Shown: one piece after another, positions 1 through 6,319 of the stretch
How positions within the stretch are numbered: position 1 is the first letter of the stretch
Layout of the letters: every line of letters starts with the position of its first letter
Origin: a bacterium
Lineage (GTDB): Bacteria; Planctomycetota; Planctomycetia; Pirellulales; Pirellulaceae
DNA length: 8,850 nt
NCBI GenBank assembly: GCA_030432015.1
Contig: JAUIHJ010000323.1
Location: 1 to 8,850 of the forward strand
Reading direction: 5' to 3'
Notes under the pieces: generated by a model
Database searches by the model: none
The model's input: only the letters and a program-made list of their open reading frames with translations
Told to the model about the DNA's origin: nothing
Position numbers and translations under genes: made by a program

Positions 1-315
1 ATCGAGCCATCCTAGTCCTCCTGGTTCGCCCAGGTCGACAAATTTCGGATGGACTGGCCCATTGACGGGCGATTGCCAGCCAATCGATTCCGTTTTGTAT
101 TTTGCTCGCCAAATGCCCATGCCGCGTGTGGGCAGGATCGAAAAGCCAAAGTCGCCATTGGTCACGTCGAGGACATGCACACCGTCGCGAAGTCCACCGT
201 GCAACAGGCGCGGGGTTACCGAGAGTTCCTGTTGCCCCAGCGCAAGCGGCCGGCCCAAGGTGTTTGAGCAGTCATCGCCGTGCTGATCTACCAGTTTCCA
301 GGTCTTGGTTGCCAT
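1..315 (-). CDS. DUF4432 (aldose 1-epimerase-like) protein, 3' end cut by window
   Basis: This reading frame on the minus strand starts at ATG 315-313 and stays open to the window edge, giving the first 105 residues of a longer protein. Residues 44-51 read DGVHVLDV. Residues 60-69 contain ILPTRGMGIW, followed by IGWQSPV at 78-84, GPVHP at 86-90 and GLGWLD at 100-105. I recognise this order as the N-terminal part of the DUF4432 family, which has the galactose-mutarotase-like beta-sandwich fold and is usually called aldose 1-epimerase family protein. A sugar-anomer or keto-sugar epimerase role is plausible but unproven for the family. The start is chosen because MATKTWKL is typical of the family and nothing recognisable precedes it; the Shine-Dalgarno sequence is weak. 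It is transcribed divergently from the sugar genes beginning at 947. The catalytic half lies outside the window. Confidence 0.85.
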   Translation of the reverse strand, partial: MATKTWKLVDQHGDDCSNTLGRPLALGQQELSVTPRLLHGGLRDGVHVLDVTNGDFGFSILPTRGMGIWRAKYKTESIGWQSPVNGPVHPKFVDLGEPGGLGWLD

Positions 316-946
316 CGTGTCGGTCTCGCTGGTTTTCGCGTTGTTTCTGGTTTGTTGAGTCAATTCGCGTGGCGCTCTTCGTGGCATCGAAATCGTGGCG
401 GAGAAGCGAATGCGCCGCGGCGAACGTTGCAGCCGACTCGCAGCGGAACACTAAGCCCACACGATCGCCGGTCACCAAGCGACCACGATAGAAGATAAAC
501 GGCTGTGATGCGTAATTCCAGCGTGCCACGAAGGGAGACAGCGGCGGGATTGCAGGAGGGGGGCGGAAATCCGAATAATCCGGGAATACCTTCGGCAAAG
601 CAGAGCCAGTTACATTTTTTCATCAGCGGGCTCCGCGCTTCCGTTCTCATGGTAGCTCGCGTCGCAGGTTGGACCGATTGGTTCCAATCACCGACGGTTC
701 GCCGCATGTCGCGACGCGAGTCGCGTTTGCCCAGATTCTAAATGCGACATACCGTCGCACGGCGCGTTGGATTACTTGCGAATTGACGCCGAACGTGTTA
801 ACAATGCGATTTCGCCAATACCGTCGCGACGCCCCCTGTTTGGGCAGTCTACTTGGGTGTTGCCGGGAACGGTCGTCGGTTGTGCTTGGTGCCGGCTGAC
901 CGTCATGCCTGTTTCGTAAAAACTAGATCAAACGAGAACCGCGACC
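316..946. other. Divergent intergenic region, 631 bases, no convincing gene
   Basis: This stretch separates the leftward DUF4432 gene from the rightward cupin gene and should hold both promoters. Reading frames exist on both strands, for example minus-strand 598-272 from a TTG codon. None gives a protein I recognise, and that one overlaps the DUF4432 start. Palindromes and repeats cluster at 708-830 (listed separately). A weak promoter-like pair for the plus strand is TTGCGA at 777-782 and AACAAT at 800-805, 17 bases apart, each matching the consensus at only four of six positions. It would leave a leader of about 135 bases. No tRNA or small-RNA structure was recognised. Confidence 0.5.
708..830. 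repeat. Cluster of short palindromes and direct repeats upstream of the cupin gene
   Basis: The perfect 8-base palindrome GTCGCGAC occurs at 708-715 and again at 823-830. The first copy overlaps an inverted repeat with arms CGCGAC (710-715) and GTCGCG (720-725) around a 4-base loop. AATGCGA followed by ATACCGTCGC occurs at 741-758 with a 1-base gap, and at 803-827 with an 8-base gap. A TGTTAACA palindrome lies at 796-803. Such a cluster in a divergent promoter region could be operator sites for a regulator of the sugar genes. This is inference only, and some of these words are expected by chance in GC-rich DNA. Confidence 0.35.
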
Positions 947-2188
947 ATGATGGAAGATATCGTCAAGAGCGACAATGTAGCCAAGATCCTCGACCGTGCC
1001 TTGGATGCAGGGCAAGGACTCTTGCGACTGTCGCCAACGTGGGTTCCCCGCAGCTTTCTGCATCCTGGCAAACGGATCAAACTGGCGCCGGGAGATTACT
1101 ATGCGTACGGTGCCGAGCGTGGTGGGATCGACGAGCGTTGGTTTTCCAGCACGACCGATGCCGCCAACGAAGGCCGCGTCTGGCACGAGGGGCAGAGCTT
1201 TTGCTTGTTCGAGGGACAGCATTTTATGTTGAAGGATGCGGTTGCCGAAGCGGGCACACGTCTGATCGGCAAGACGCTTTGGGACAAGTACCAGCGCTGG
1301 CCCGTCTATTCGAAATTCTTCGACAACATGGGGCCGATTCCGCATCATATGCACCAGAGTTTTGCGGATGCGAAACTGGTGGGTCAAGAAGGTAAACCGG
1401 AAAGCTACTACTTCGCGCCGCAATACAACAACTGCGACAACAATTTTCCGTACACGTTCATGGGGCTCGAGCCTGGCACGACGAAGGCCCAGGTCCGCAA
1501 GTGCCTGGAAGATTGGCGCAAGGGCGACAACGGGATCCTCGATCTTTCCAAGGCGTACCGGCTGAAGCGGGGGACCGGCTGGCTGATCCCGCCGGGCGTG
1601 TTGCATGCTCCCGGTTCGCTGTGCACCTACGAGCCCCAGTGGGGCAGCGATGTATTTGGCATGTACCAATCGCTGGTCGAAGGTCGCGAAGTTCCCTGGT
1701 CCCTGCTCGTCAAAGACATGCCCGCGGAAAAGCACCAGGATTTGGATTTCATCGTTGGCCAATTGGATTGGGAGAAGAATGTCGATCCTGATTTCAAGGA
1801 CCATAACTACCTTGAGCCCATCACGGCGGACTCCGGCGACGGTTGGGTTGACGATTGGATTGTTTATGGTCGCGTTGATGGCGAGCAGCTGTTCAGCGCG
1901 CGGCGTTTGACTTTGCAGCCCGGTGCGAAGTGCACAATCAAGGATGGCGGTGCCAGCGGTTGGATTACCGTCCAGGGCAAAGGACGGATGGGCCAACTGA
2001 GCCTGCAGACGCCCGCCATGATTCGTTTCGGCGCAGAAACGGAAGACGAAGTTTTCATCAGCCATGAAGCGGCGACCGCCGGCGTCGAATTTGAGAACAC
2101 CGGCAGTGAACCGCTGGAAGGCTTGCGCTACTTCGGTCCGAACACATTCGCTGACGTGCCGAATGTAGGCGACTACAAGCAGGGCTAA
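947..2188 (+). CDS. Cupin protein resembling class I phosphomannose isomerase
   Basis: The 413-residue protein has no visible signal peptide, so it should be cytoplasmic. The central segment resembles the metal site of class I mannose-6-phosphate isomerases. HHMHQ at residues 133-137 gives two His ligands in an HxH arrangement (His134, His136). GKPESYYF at 149-156 matches the family's G-K-(T/P)-E-x-(W/Y)-Y stretch with Glu152 as ligand, and IPPGVLHAPG at 214-223 supplies the last His (His220). Residues 290-413 look like a second beta-rich cupin lobe. The N-terminal part carries an unusual segment (residues 60-120) not obviously shared with true ManA, so the substrate may be another aldose, ketose or uronate. 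The start is the first of two adjacent ATG codons at 947 and 950; neither has a strong ribosome binding site. It is the first rightward gene, 119 bases before a TIM-barrel isomerase. The call is firm for cupin fold, tentative for sugar isomerase. Confidence 0.75.
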   Translation: MMEDIVKSDNVAKILDRALDAGQGLLRLSPTWVPRSFLHPGKRIKLAPGDYYAYGAERGGIDERWFSSTTDAANEGRVWHEGQSFCLFEGQHFMLKDAVAEAGTRLIGKTLWDKYQRWPVYSKFFDNMGPIPHHMHQSFADAKLVGQEGKPESYYFAPQYNNCDNNFPYTFMGLEPGTTKAQVRKCLEDWRKGDNGILDLSKAYRLKRGTGWLIPPGVLHAPGSLCTYEPQWGSDVFGMYQSLVEGREVPWSLLVKDMPAEKHQDLDFIVGQLDWEKNVDPDFKDHNYLEPITADSGDGWVDDWIVYGRVDGEQLFSARRLTLQPGAKCTIKDGGASGWITVQGKGRMGQLSLQTPAMIRFGAETEDEVFISHEAATAGVEFENTGSEPLEGLRYFGPNTFADVPNVGDYKQG

Positions 2189-2307
2189 TCGCGCGATTTT
2201 TCGCCACGTTCCTGCCACCGGAAGCGACGTCGCCCGCCGCCCGAAGCAGAGTTTACTGCCAGCCACTTCAAGATTTCTTACCCAACGACCAGGTTACGAG
2301 GATCGCT

Positions 2308-3345
2308 ATGAGTAACTCCTTTCCCAAACTTCACAATGCCATGTGGCCCGGTCTGGTTGGCAAGGGATCCGATGAGGGGCAAGAGCCGCCCATCAGTTTG
2401 GAACATATGCTTGATTTGACGGCGGCCGCGGAAGTCGACGGTCAGAAGTTTGACGGGATTGACTATTTCCTGTTCTTGCCGCACACCGATCCTGAGGCGA
2501 GTGACGACGAACTCCGCGGCATTGCGGACATGATTGCCAGTAAGGGGTTCAGTGTGGGATCGTTGGTCGCACCGGTCTGGCCTGGCACCATTGGTGATTC
2601 AGCGATGGGTGACGATGCGGCCCGCGAAAAGTTCCTCGCGGCGGTCAAGATGGCCTGCCGTGTTGCTCGCATTTTTAACGAGCATGGCGTACGCAAATAC
2701 GGTGTCATCCGCATCGATTCGGCAGAATTCGGCGTCGAGAAATGGCGCGACGATGCCAAGGCCAATACGACCCGGATTGCCGAGACGTTTCGCGAAGCTG
2801 CCAAGATCGCGGCCGAGCACGGGGAACGATTGGCAGCCGAAGGCGAGATTTGCTGGGCCGGCATGCACAGTTGGAAAGATATGCTGGACCTGCTCGAAGA
2901 GGTCGGCATGCCTGAGACGCTGGGCTTTCAAGCCGATATGGCGCACACCTATCTCTACCTGATGGGCTACAACGCGCCCGAACACGCCTTGTTGCACGAA
3001 GGTTACACCGAAGACGAATTCTACACGGCGTACGAGAAGATGGTCGACAAGCTGCGGCCCTGGACCATCGACTTCCACATTGCCCAGAACGATGGCCAGG
3101 TGCATGGCGCCGGCGCTCACGACAAGACCGGTAAGCATTGTCCCGCCGACGATCCCAACGGCAAGTTGGATATCGTGAAATGCGCGGGATACTGGCTCAA
3201 AGACGCCCCGGCGCGCGGCATTGAACACATCTGTTGGGACGGTTGCATGTTTCCCAATGCGCTGCTGGAAACGCCGAGCACTTGGAATACCATCTTGGAC
3301 GCGATGATCAAGGTTCGTGATGCCCACGGCTGGAACAAGGCCTAG
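2308..3345 (+). CDS. Sugar isomerase/epimerase, xylose-isomerase-like TIM barrel
   Basis: The 345-residue protein fits the AP-endonuclease-2/xylose-isomerase-like TIM-barrel superfamily, which uses a divalent metal to interconvert aldoses, ketoses or keto-sugar epimers. Likely metal ligands are a Glu in AAEGEICW (Glu178 or Glu180), Asp210 and His213 in QADMAHTY, and His257 in DFHIAQNDG; CWDG at 309-312 ends the barrel. The length is about 50-60 residues above a minimal member. The extra length lies around residues 15-60 and in a polar loop at 262-285 (GQVHGAGAHDKTG region) next to the expected active-site face, which may shape substrate choice. The ATG at 2308 is preceded by GAGGA at 2298-2302 with 5 bases of spacing. 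It lies between the PMI-like cupin and a Gfo/Idh/MocA dehydrogenase, which supports a joint role in sugar or cyclitol breakdown. The substrate is unknown. Confidence 0.8.
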   Translation: MSNSFPKLHNAMWPGLVGKGSDEGQEPPISLEHMLDLTAAAEVDGQKFDGIDYFLFLPHTDPEASDDELRGIADMIASKGFSVGSLVAPVWPGTIGDSAMGDDAAREKFLAAVKMACRVARIFNEHGVRKYGVIRIDSAEFGVEKWRDDAKANTTRIAETFREAAKIAAEHGERLAAEGEICWAGMHSWKDMLDLLEEVGMPETLGFQADMAHTYLYLMGYNAPEHALLHEGYTEDEFYTAYEKMVDKLRPWTIDFHIAQNDGQVHGAGAHDKTGKHCPADDPNGKLDIVKCAGYWLKDAPARGIEHICWDGCMFPNALLETPSTWNTILDAMIKVRDAHGWNKA

Positions 3346-3436
3346 GCAGGTTCGCGAATTGCCAGCACAGGTAGCTCGCCGGAAGGCATGCTGATTTCCT
3401 GGCCCGTTAATCGCCAGCCTCGCTTCCATGGCAAAG

Positions 3437-3463
3437 CACCGCGTCGTGGGACCTAACGCGGTG
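3437..3463. other. Stem-loop between the isomerase and oxidoreductase genes
   Basis: CACCGCGT at 3437-3444 is the exact reverse complement of ACGCGGTG at 3456-3463, giving an 8-base-pair GC-rich stem with an 11-base loop. No T-run follows, so it is not a classical intrinsic terminator. It sits in a 183-base gap, 65 bases before the next start codon. It could be an mRNA processing or stability element, a weak terminator or an operator; the sequence alone does not decide. Confidence 0.35.
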
Positions 3464-3528
3464 GCGCCGCCTCACGTATCAACTTCACGCACAGCATTAC
3501 TCTCTCCTACAAGTTGAAAGACCAACTC

Positions 3529-4662
3529 ATGACACAACCACTGAATATCGGCATGATCGGCTATGGCTTCATGGGTCGAGCCCATACCAATGGCTACAAA
3601 CGTGTGAACGACTTCTTTGACGTCCCCTATCGGCCGGTGCTCAAAGCGGCCTGTGGGCGAGATGCCGAAAAGGTCAAGGCCTTCGCGGACAACTGGGGAT
3701 ACGAGTCGATTGAGGTCGATTGGCGGAAGCTGATCGCCCGCGATGACATTGATGCGGTCGATATTTGCACTCCCAACAACTTGCACAAGGAGATTGCGAT
3801 CGCGTGTGCCGAGGCTGGCAAGATTATCCTCTGCGAAAAACCTCTGGCGATGAATGCGGCCGAAGGTGAGGAAATGTGCCAGGCCGTCGAGAAAGCCGGT
3901 GTGGATAACATCGTCTGGTACAACTATCGCCGCGTGCCTGCGGTGACCCTGGCCAAGAATATTATCGCTTCGGGAAACCTGGGCCGGATCTTTCACTACC
4001 GCGCCAATTTCCTCCAGGATTGGACGATTGACGACAACCTGCCGCAGGGCGGCGCCGCCCTGTGGCGATTGGATGCGGCCGCCGCCGGTAGTGGTGTGAC
4101 CGGTGACCTGTTGGCTCACTGCATCGACACGGCGCTATGGCTCAATGGCAGCATCGAAAATGTCACCGCGATGACCGAGACCTTCGTCAAGGAGCGGATG
4201 CATAACCTAACCGGTAAAGTGCAGAAGGTCAGCATCGACGACGCGTGCACCTTTATGTGCCGATTCGAGAACGGGTCGCTGGGACTGTTCGAATCCACCC
4301 GCTACGCACGTGGGCACAAGGCGCTTTACACCTTCGAAATCAACGGCGAACACGCGTCCATCAAGTGGGATTTGCACGACCTGCATCGGCTCGAATACTT
4401 CGACCATCGGTTGGAGGGCGACATGCGCGGCTGGCGGTCAATTCATGTCAGCGACGGCGACCATCCGTATATGGGTAACTGGTGGGTGCCAGGTCTCCAG
4501 ATTGGCTACGAGCACAGTTTTGTGCATCAGGTCAAGGACTTCCTGGAAAGCCTGGGGACCGACCAGCCGGCGGGACCCACGTTCCGCGATGCACTCGAAA
4601 CGCAACGCGTCTGTGACGCCGTGCTGGCGAGTGCCAAGAGTCTGCAATGGACAAACGTCTGA
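3529..4662 (+). CDS. Gfo/Idh/MocA family NAD(P)-dependent oxidoreductase
   Basis: The 377-residue protein is a standard-length member of this family, which includes inositol 2-dehydrogenase and glucose-fructose oxidoreductase and oxidises a sugar or cyclitol hydroxyl to a ketone. The N-terminal Rossmann motif IGMIGYGFMG spans residues 7-16. CTPNN (80-84) follows, and the EKP motif with catalytic Lys104 lies in CEKPLAM (102-108). WYNYRR (130-135) begins the C-terminal domain, and GVTGDLLAHCID (189-200) holds the active-site Asp193 and His197. There is no Tat or Sec signal, unlike many planctomycete homologues that begin with a twin-arginine leader, so it should be cytoplasmic. ATG 3529 is preferred over an upstream in-frame TTG at 3514 because the Rossmann motif then starts at the usual distance from the N-terminus. 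The next gene begins 16 bases after its stop. The substrate is not assignable; it may make the keto-sugar used by the neighbouring isomerases. Confidence 0.9.
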   Translation: MTQPLNIGMIGYGFMGRAHTNGYKRVNDFFDVPYRPVLKAACGRDAEKVKAFADNWGYESIEVDWRKLIARDDIDAVDICTPNNLHKEIAIACAEAGKIILCEKPLAMNAAEGEEMCQAVEKAGVDNIVWYNYRRVPAVTLAKNIIASGNLGRIFHYRANFLQDWTIDDNLPQGGAALWRLDAAAAGSGVTGDLLAHCIDTALWLNGSIENVTAMTETFVKERMHNLTGKVQKVSIDDACTFMCRFENGSLGLFESTRYARGHKALYTFEINGEHASIKWDLHDLHRLEYFDHRLEGDMRGWRSIHVSDGDHPYMGNWWVPGLQIGYEHSFVHQVKDFLESLGTDQPAGPTFRDALETQRVCDAVLASAKSLQWTNV

Positions 4663-4678
4663 ACGCCGCAGCTTGCTC

Positions 4679-5335
4679 ATGAACTATTTCGCGCACGGCC
4701 GCCGCTTCCTGTCGGATCCGTATTTCTTGATTGGAACGGCGGTCCCGGATTGGCTGAGCGTGGTGAACCGGCGGGCGCGCGCGCGGCAACGCCTCGCAGC
4801 GCCCTTCATGGATCACGCAGACCCCAAGATCGCGGCCCTGGCCAGCGGTATCGTGCAACATCATCGGGACGATCACTGGTTCCATCAAACGCAGGCTTTT
4901 GCGCAACTGAATCTGCGATTTACGGTGGCGTTGCGTGAGATCTTGACGCCGGATCCCGGTTTTCGTCCCAGCTTTCTCGGCCATATCCTGGTGGAACTCC
5001 TGCTGGATGCGGTCTTGATCGAACAGCGACCGCAGCAACTGGATGCCTACTACGCCGCCATCGACTCCGTTTCACCCGAAGAGATCTCGGCCACGGTTAA
5101 CCTGATGATCACCTCGCAGACCGGAATGCTCTCGATGTTCATTCCGCGGTTTTCCAGCGCGCGGTTCTTGTACGACTACGGCCAGGATGACAAACTGCTG
5201 TTTCGCCTGAACAATGTCATGCGACGCGTCCGCCTGGCTCCCTTACCCCCGCGTGTGGCTGCGTTTTTTCCGGAGGCGCGGAAGCTGGTTCGGCAACGGC
5301 AGGACGAACTGCTGGCGGGTGAAATCGCCACATAA
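4679..5335 (+). CDS. Uncharacterised helical protein, distantly like ACP phosphodiesterase
   Basis: The predicted protein has 218 residues. It opens with MNYFAHG and continues with IGTAVPDW (18-25), a His/Asp-rich stretch HHRDDHWFH (61-69) and FLGHILVELLLD (99-110). This spacing recalls acyl-carrier-protein phosphodiesterase (AcpH), which begins MNFLAH, has an LPDF-type motif, then a His/Asp motif and a second acidic helix, in the HD-like metal-dependent hydrolase class. The resemblance is by motif layout, not close identity. His6, Asp24, His61/62, Asp64/65, His66, His69, His102 and Asp110 are candidate metal ligands. There is no signal peptide. The start is ATG 4679; a longer frame reaching back to 4310 lies inside the oxidoreductase gene and is rejected. 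The 16-base gap suggests co-transcription with the oxidoreductase. A metal-dependent hydrolase is the best guess; hypothetical protein is the safe call. Confidence 0.7.
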   Translation: MNYFAHGRRFLSDPYFLIGTAVPDWLSVVNRRARARQRLAAPFMDHADPKIAALASGIVQHHRDDHWFHQTQAFAQLNLRFTVALREILTPDPGFRPSFLGHILVELLLDAVLIEQRPQQLDAYYAAIDSVSPEEISATVNLMITSQTGMLSMFIPRFSSARFLYDYGQDDKLLFRLNNVMRRVRLAPLPPRVAAFFPEARKLVRQRQDELLAGEIAT

Positions 5336-5337
5336 AT

Positions 5338-5367
5338 TCAACAGCGACAAAGAATCAACAGCGACAA
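5338..5367. repeat. 13-base direct repeat pair
   Basis: TCAACAGCGACAA occurs exactly at 5338-5350 and 5355-5367, a 17-base period, directly after the stop codon at 5333-5335. It may be a local tandem duplication or a paired binding site. Nothing else in the sequence assigns a function. Confidence 0.5.
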
Positions 5368-5371
5368 CGAT

Positions 5372-5396
5372 CTGCGCGTACGAGTCACACGCGCAG
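5372..5396. other. Stem-loop upstream of the 3-epimerase-family gene
   Basis: CTGCGCGT at 5372-5379 is the exact reverse complement of ACGCGCAG at 5389-5396, giving an 8-base-pair stem with a 9-base loop. It ends 34 bases before the ATG at 5431 and has no T-run. It shares the inner GCGT/ACGC arms with the stem-loop at 3437-3463. It may be an mRNA stability element or an operator. Confidence 0.35.
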
Positions 5397-5417
5397 CACT
5401 CGCAACCAACGAACCCT

Positions 5418-5422
5418 AGGAG
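5418..5422 (+). promoter_or_regulatory. Strong ribosome binding site
   Basis: AGGAG lies 8 bases before the ATG at 5431. It is the clearest Shine-Dalgarno sequence in the window and fixes the start of the downstream epimerase-family gene. Confidence 0.7.
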
Positions 5423-5430
5423 CGACGTCG

Positions 5431-6276
5431 ATGAAATTTGGTATGAACCTGTTGTTGTGGTCGGGCGAGTTAAACGACGATCTGACGGGCACGCTCGAGT
5501 CGCTCAAGGCGATGGGGTACGACGGAGTCGAAATCCCGATCTTCAACCTTGACCTGGATTATGCCGCCTGGGGAAAACGACTGGCGGACTTGGGGTTGGA
5601 ACGAACCGCGGTGACCGTCCGTACCGACGAAGATAATCCGATCAGCCCCGACGCGGCGATTCGAGCCAAAGGTGTCGAAGCAACCAAACGAACACTCGAC
5701 TGCTGTGCGGCCGCCGGAGCAACTCACCTGGTCGGACCGTATCACTCGGCTCTGGGCACGTTCAGCGGCCAAGGTCCGACGGACGACGAGTGGAAATGGG
5801 GGGTCGAGAGCATGCGTCAGGTCGCGGAGCACGCCGGAAGCGTGGGCGTCACGCTGGGCGTCGAATGCCTGAATCGATTCGAAACATACCTGCTGAACAC
5901 TCATGCGGACGCCGCCCGCTTTGCCAAGGATGTTGATCACGCCAATTGCCGAGTGATGTACGACACCTTCCACTGCAACATCGAAGAAAAGAACATCCCG
6001 GAAGCAATCCGCTCGTGTGCCGACGTCTTGTGCCACGTGCATATTTCGGAAAATGATCGGAGCACGCCGGGGCAGGGGAATGTGCGCTGGGCAGAGAATT
6101 TTGACACCTTGAAAGAGGTCGGCTACGACGGCTGGATGATGATCGAGGCGTTTGGCTTAGCGCTGCCTGAATTGGCCGCCGCCACCAAGATTTGGCGTCG
6201 CATGTATGAGAGTGAAGAGCAACTAGCGAGCGACGGGCTGGCATTTATGAAGGCCGAAGTCGCCAAACGCTGGTAG
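5431..6276 (+). CDS. D-tagatose/D-allulose 3-epimerase-family sugar epimerase (TIM barrel)
   Basis: The 281-residue protein is close to the usual 290 residues for ketose 3-epimerases. The expected catalytic set is present. Glu145 is in GVECLNRFE (143-151), Asp178 and His181 are in YDTFHCNIEE (177-186), and His204 and Arg210 are in HVHISENDR (202-210). Glu239 is in MIEAF (237-241). The Mn-binding residues Glu, Asp, His, Glu of Pseudomonas cichorii D-tagatose 3-epimerase align with Glu145, Asp178, His204 and Glu239. It therefore should epimerise a free keto-sugar at C3 in the cytoplasm; hydroxypyruvate-isomerase-like activity is the main alternative. It is the last gene of the sugar group, 95 bases after the ACP-phosphodiesterase-like gene, with its own strong AGGAG site. 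That gap holds a stem-loop and a direct repeat, so it may have its own control. Confidence 0.85.
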   Translation: MKFGMNLLLWSGELNDDLTGTLESLKAMGYDGVEIPIFNLDLDYAAWGKRLADLGLERTAVTVRTDEDNPISPDAAIRAKGVEATKRTLDCCAAAGATHLVGPYHSALGTFSGQGPTDDEWKWGVESMRQVAEHAGSVGVTLGVECLNRFETYLLNTHADAARFAKDVDHANCRVMYDTFHCNIEEKNIPEAIRSCADVLCHVHISENDRSTPGQGNVRWAENFDTLKEVGYDGWMMIEAFGLALPELAAATKIWRRMYESEEQLASDGLAFMKAEVAKRW

Positions 6277-6283
6277 ATCGCTC

Positions 6284-6313
6284 TTGCCTGCGGTGAATCT
6301 GTCGTCCTATAGT
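6284..6313 (+). promoter_or_regulatory. Candidate sigma-70-like promoter of scpB
   Basis: TTGCCT at 6284-6289 and TATAGT at 6308-6313 are 18 bases apart, matching the -35 and -10 consensus at four and five of six positions. The expected transcription start, about seven bases after the -10, falls at or next to the A of the scpB ATG at 6320. The mRNA could therefore be leaderless, which agrees with the absence of a Shine-Dalgarno sequence there. Confidence 0.4.
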
Positions 6314-6319
6314 GCGCAC

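Noticed and set aside
358..363. TTGACT on the minus strand as a -35 box for the DUF4432 gene
   Set aside because: No acceptable -10 element lies 16-18 bases downstream.
272..598. A minus-strand frame from TTG 598 with fairly coding-like third positions
   Set aside because: It overlaps the DUF4432 start in another frame, has no ATG start, and its translation matches nothing I recognise.
360..707. A minus-strand frame of 115 residues upstream of the DUF4432 gene
   Set aside because: Composition is Arg/Cys-rich and motif-free, and it overlaps another equally unconvincing frame.
923..2266. A 447-residue open frame on the minus strand opposite the cupin gene
   Set aside because: It is a shadow of the cupin gene in GC-rich DNA. 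Its translation has no recognisable motifs, while the plus-strand frame shows clear cupin metal-site motifs.
2189..2307. Possible terminator at GCGATTTTTCGC (2193-2204) after the cupin gene
   Set aside because: The stem is only four base pairs around the T stretch and no T-run follows a stem. A perfect palindrome GCGACGTCGC (2224-2233) is also present but looks like chance.
2599..3429. A 276-residue minus-strand frame opposite the TIM-barrel isomerase
   Set aside because: The plus-strand protein has clear family motifs over the same span; the minus-strand translation looks like random antisense.
4310..4678. N-terminal extension of the ACP-phosphodiesterase-like frame into the oxidoreductase gene
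   Set aside because: The extension is out-of-frame reading of the oxidoreductase, whereas ATG 4679 starts a family-like MNYFAH N-terminus.
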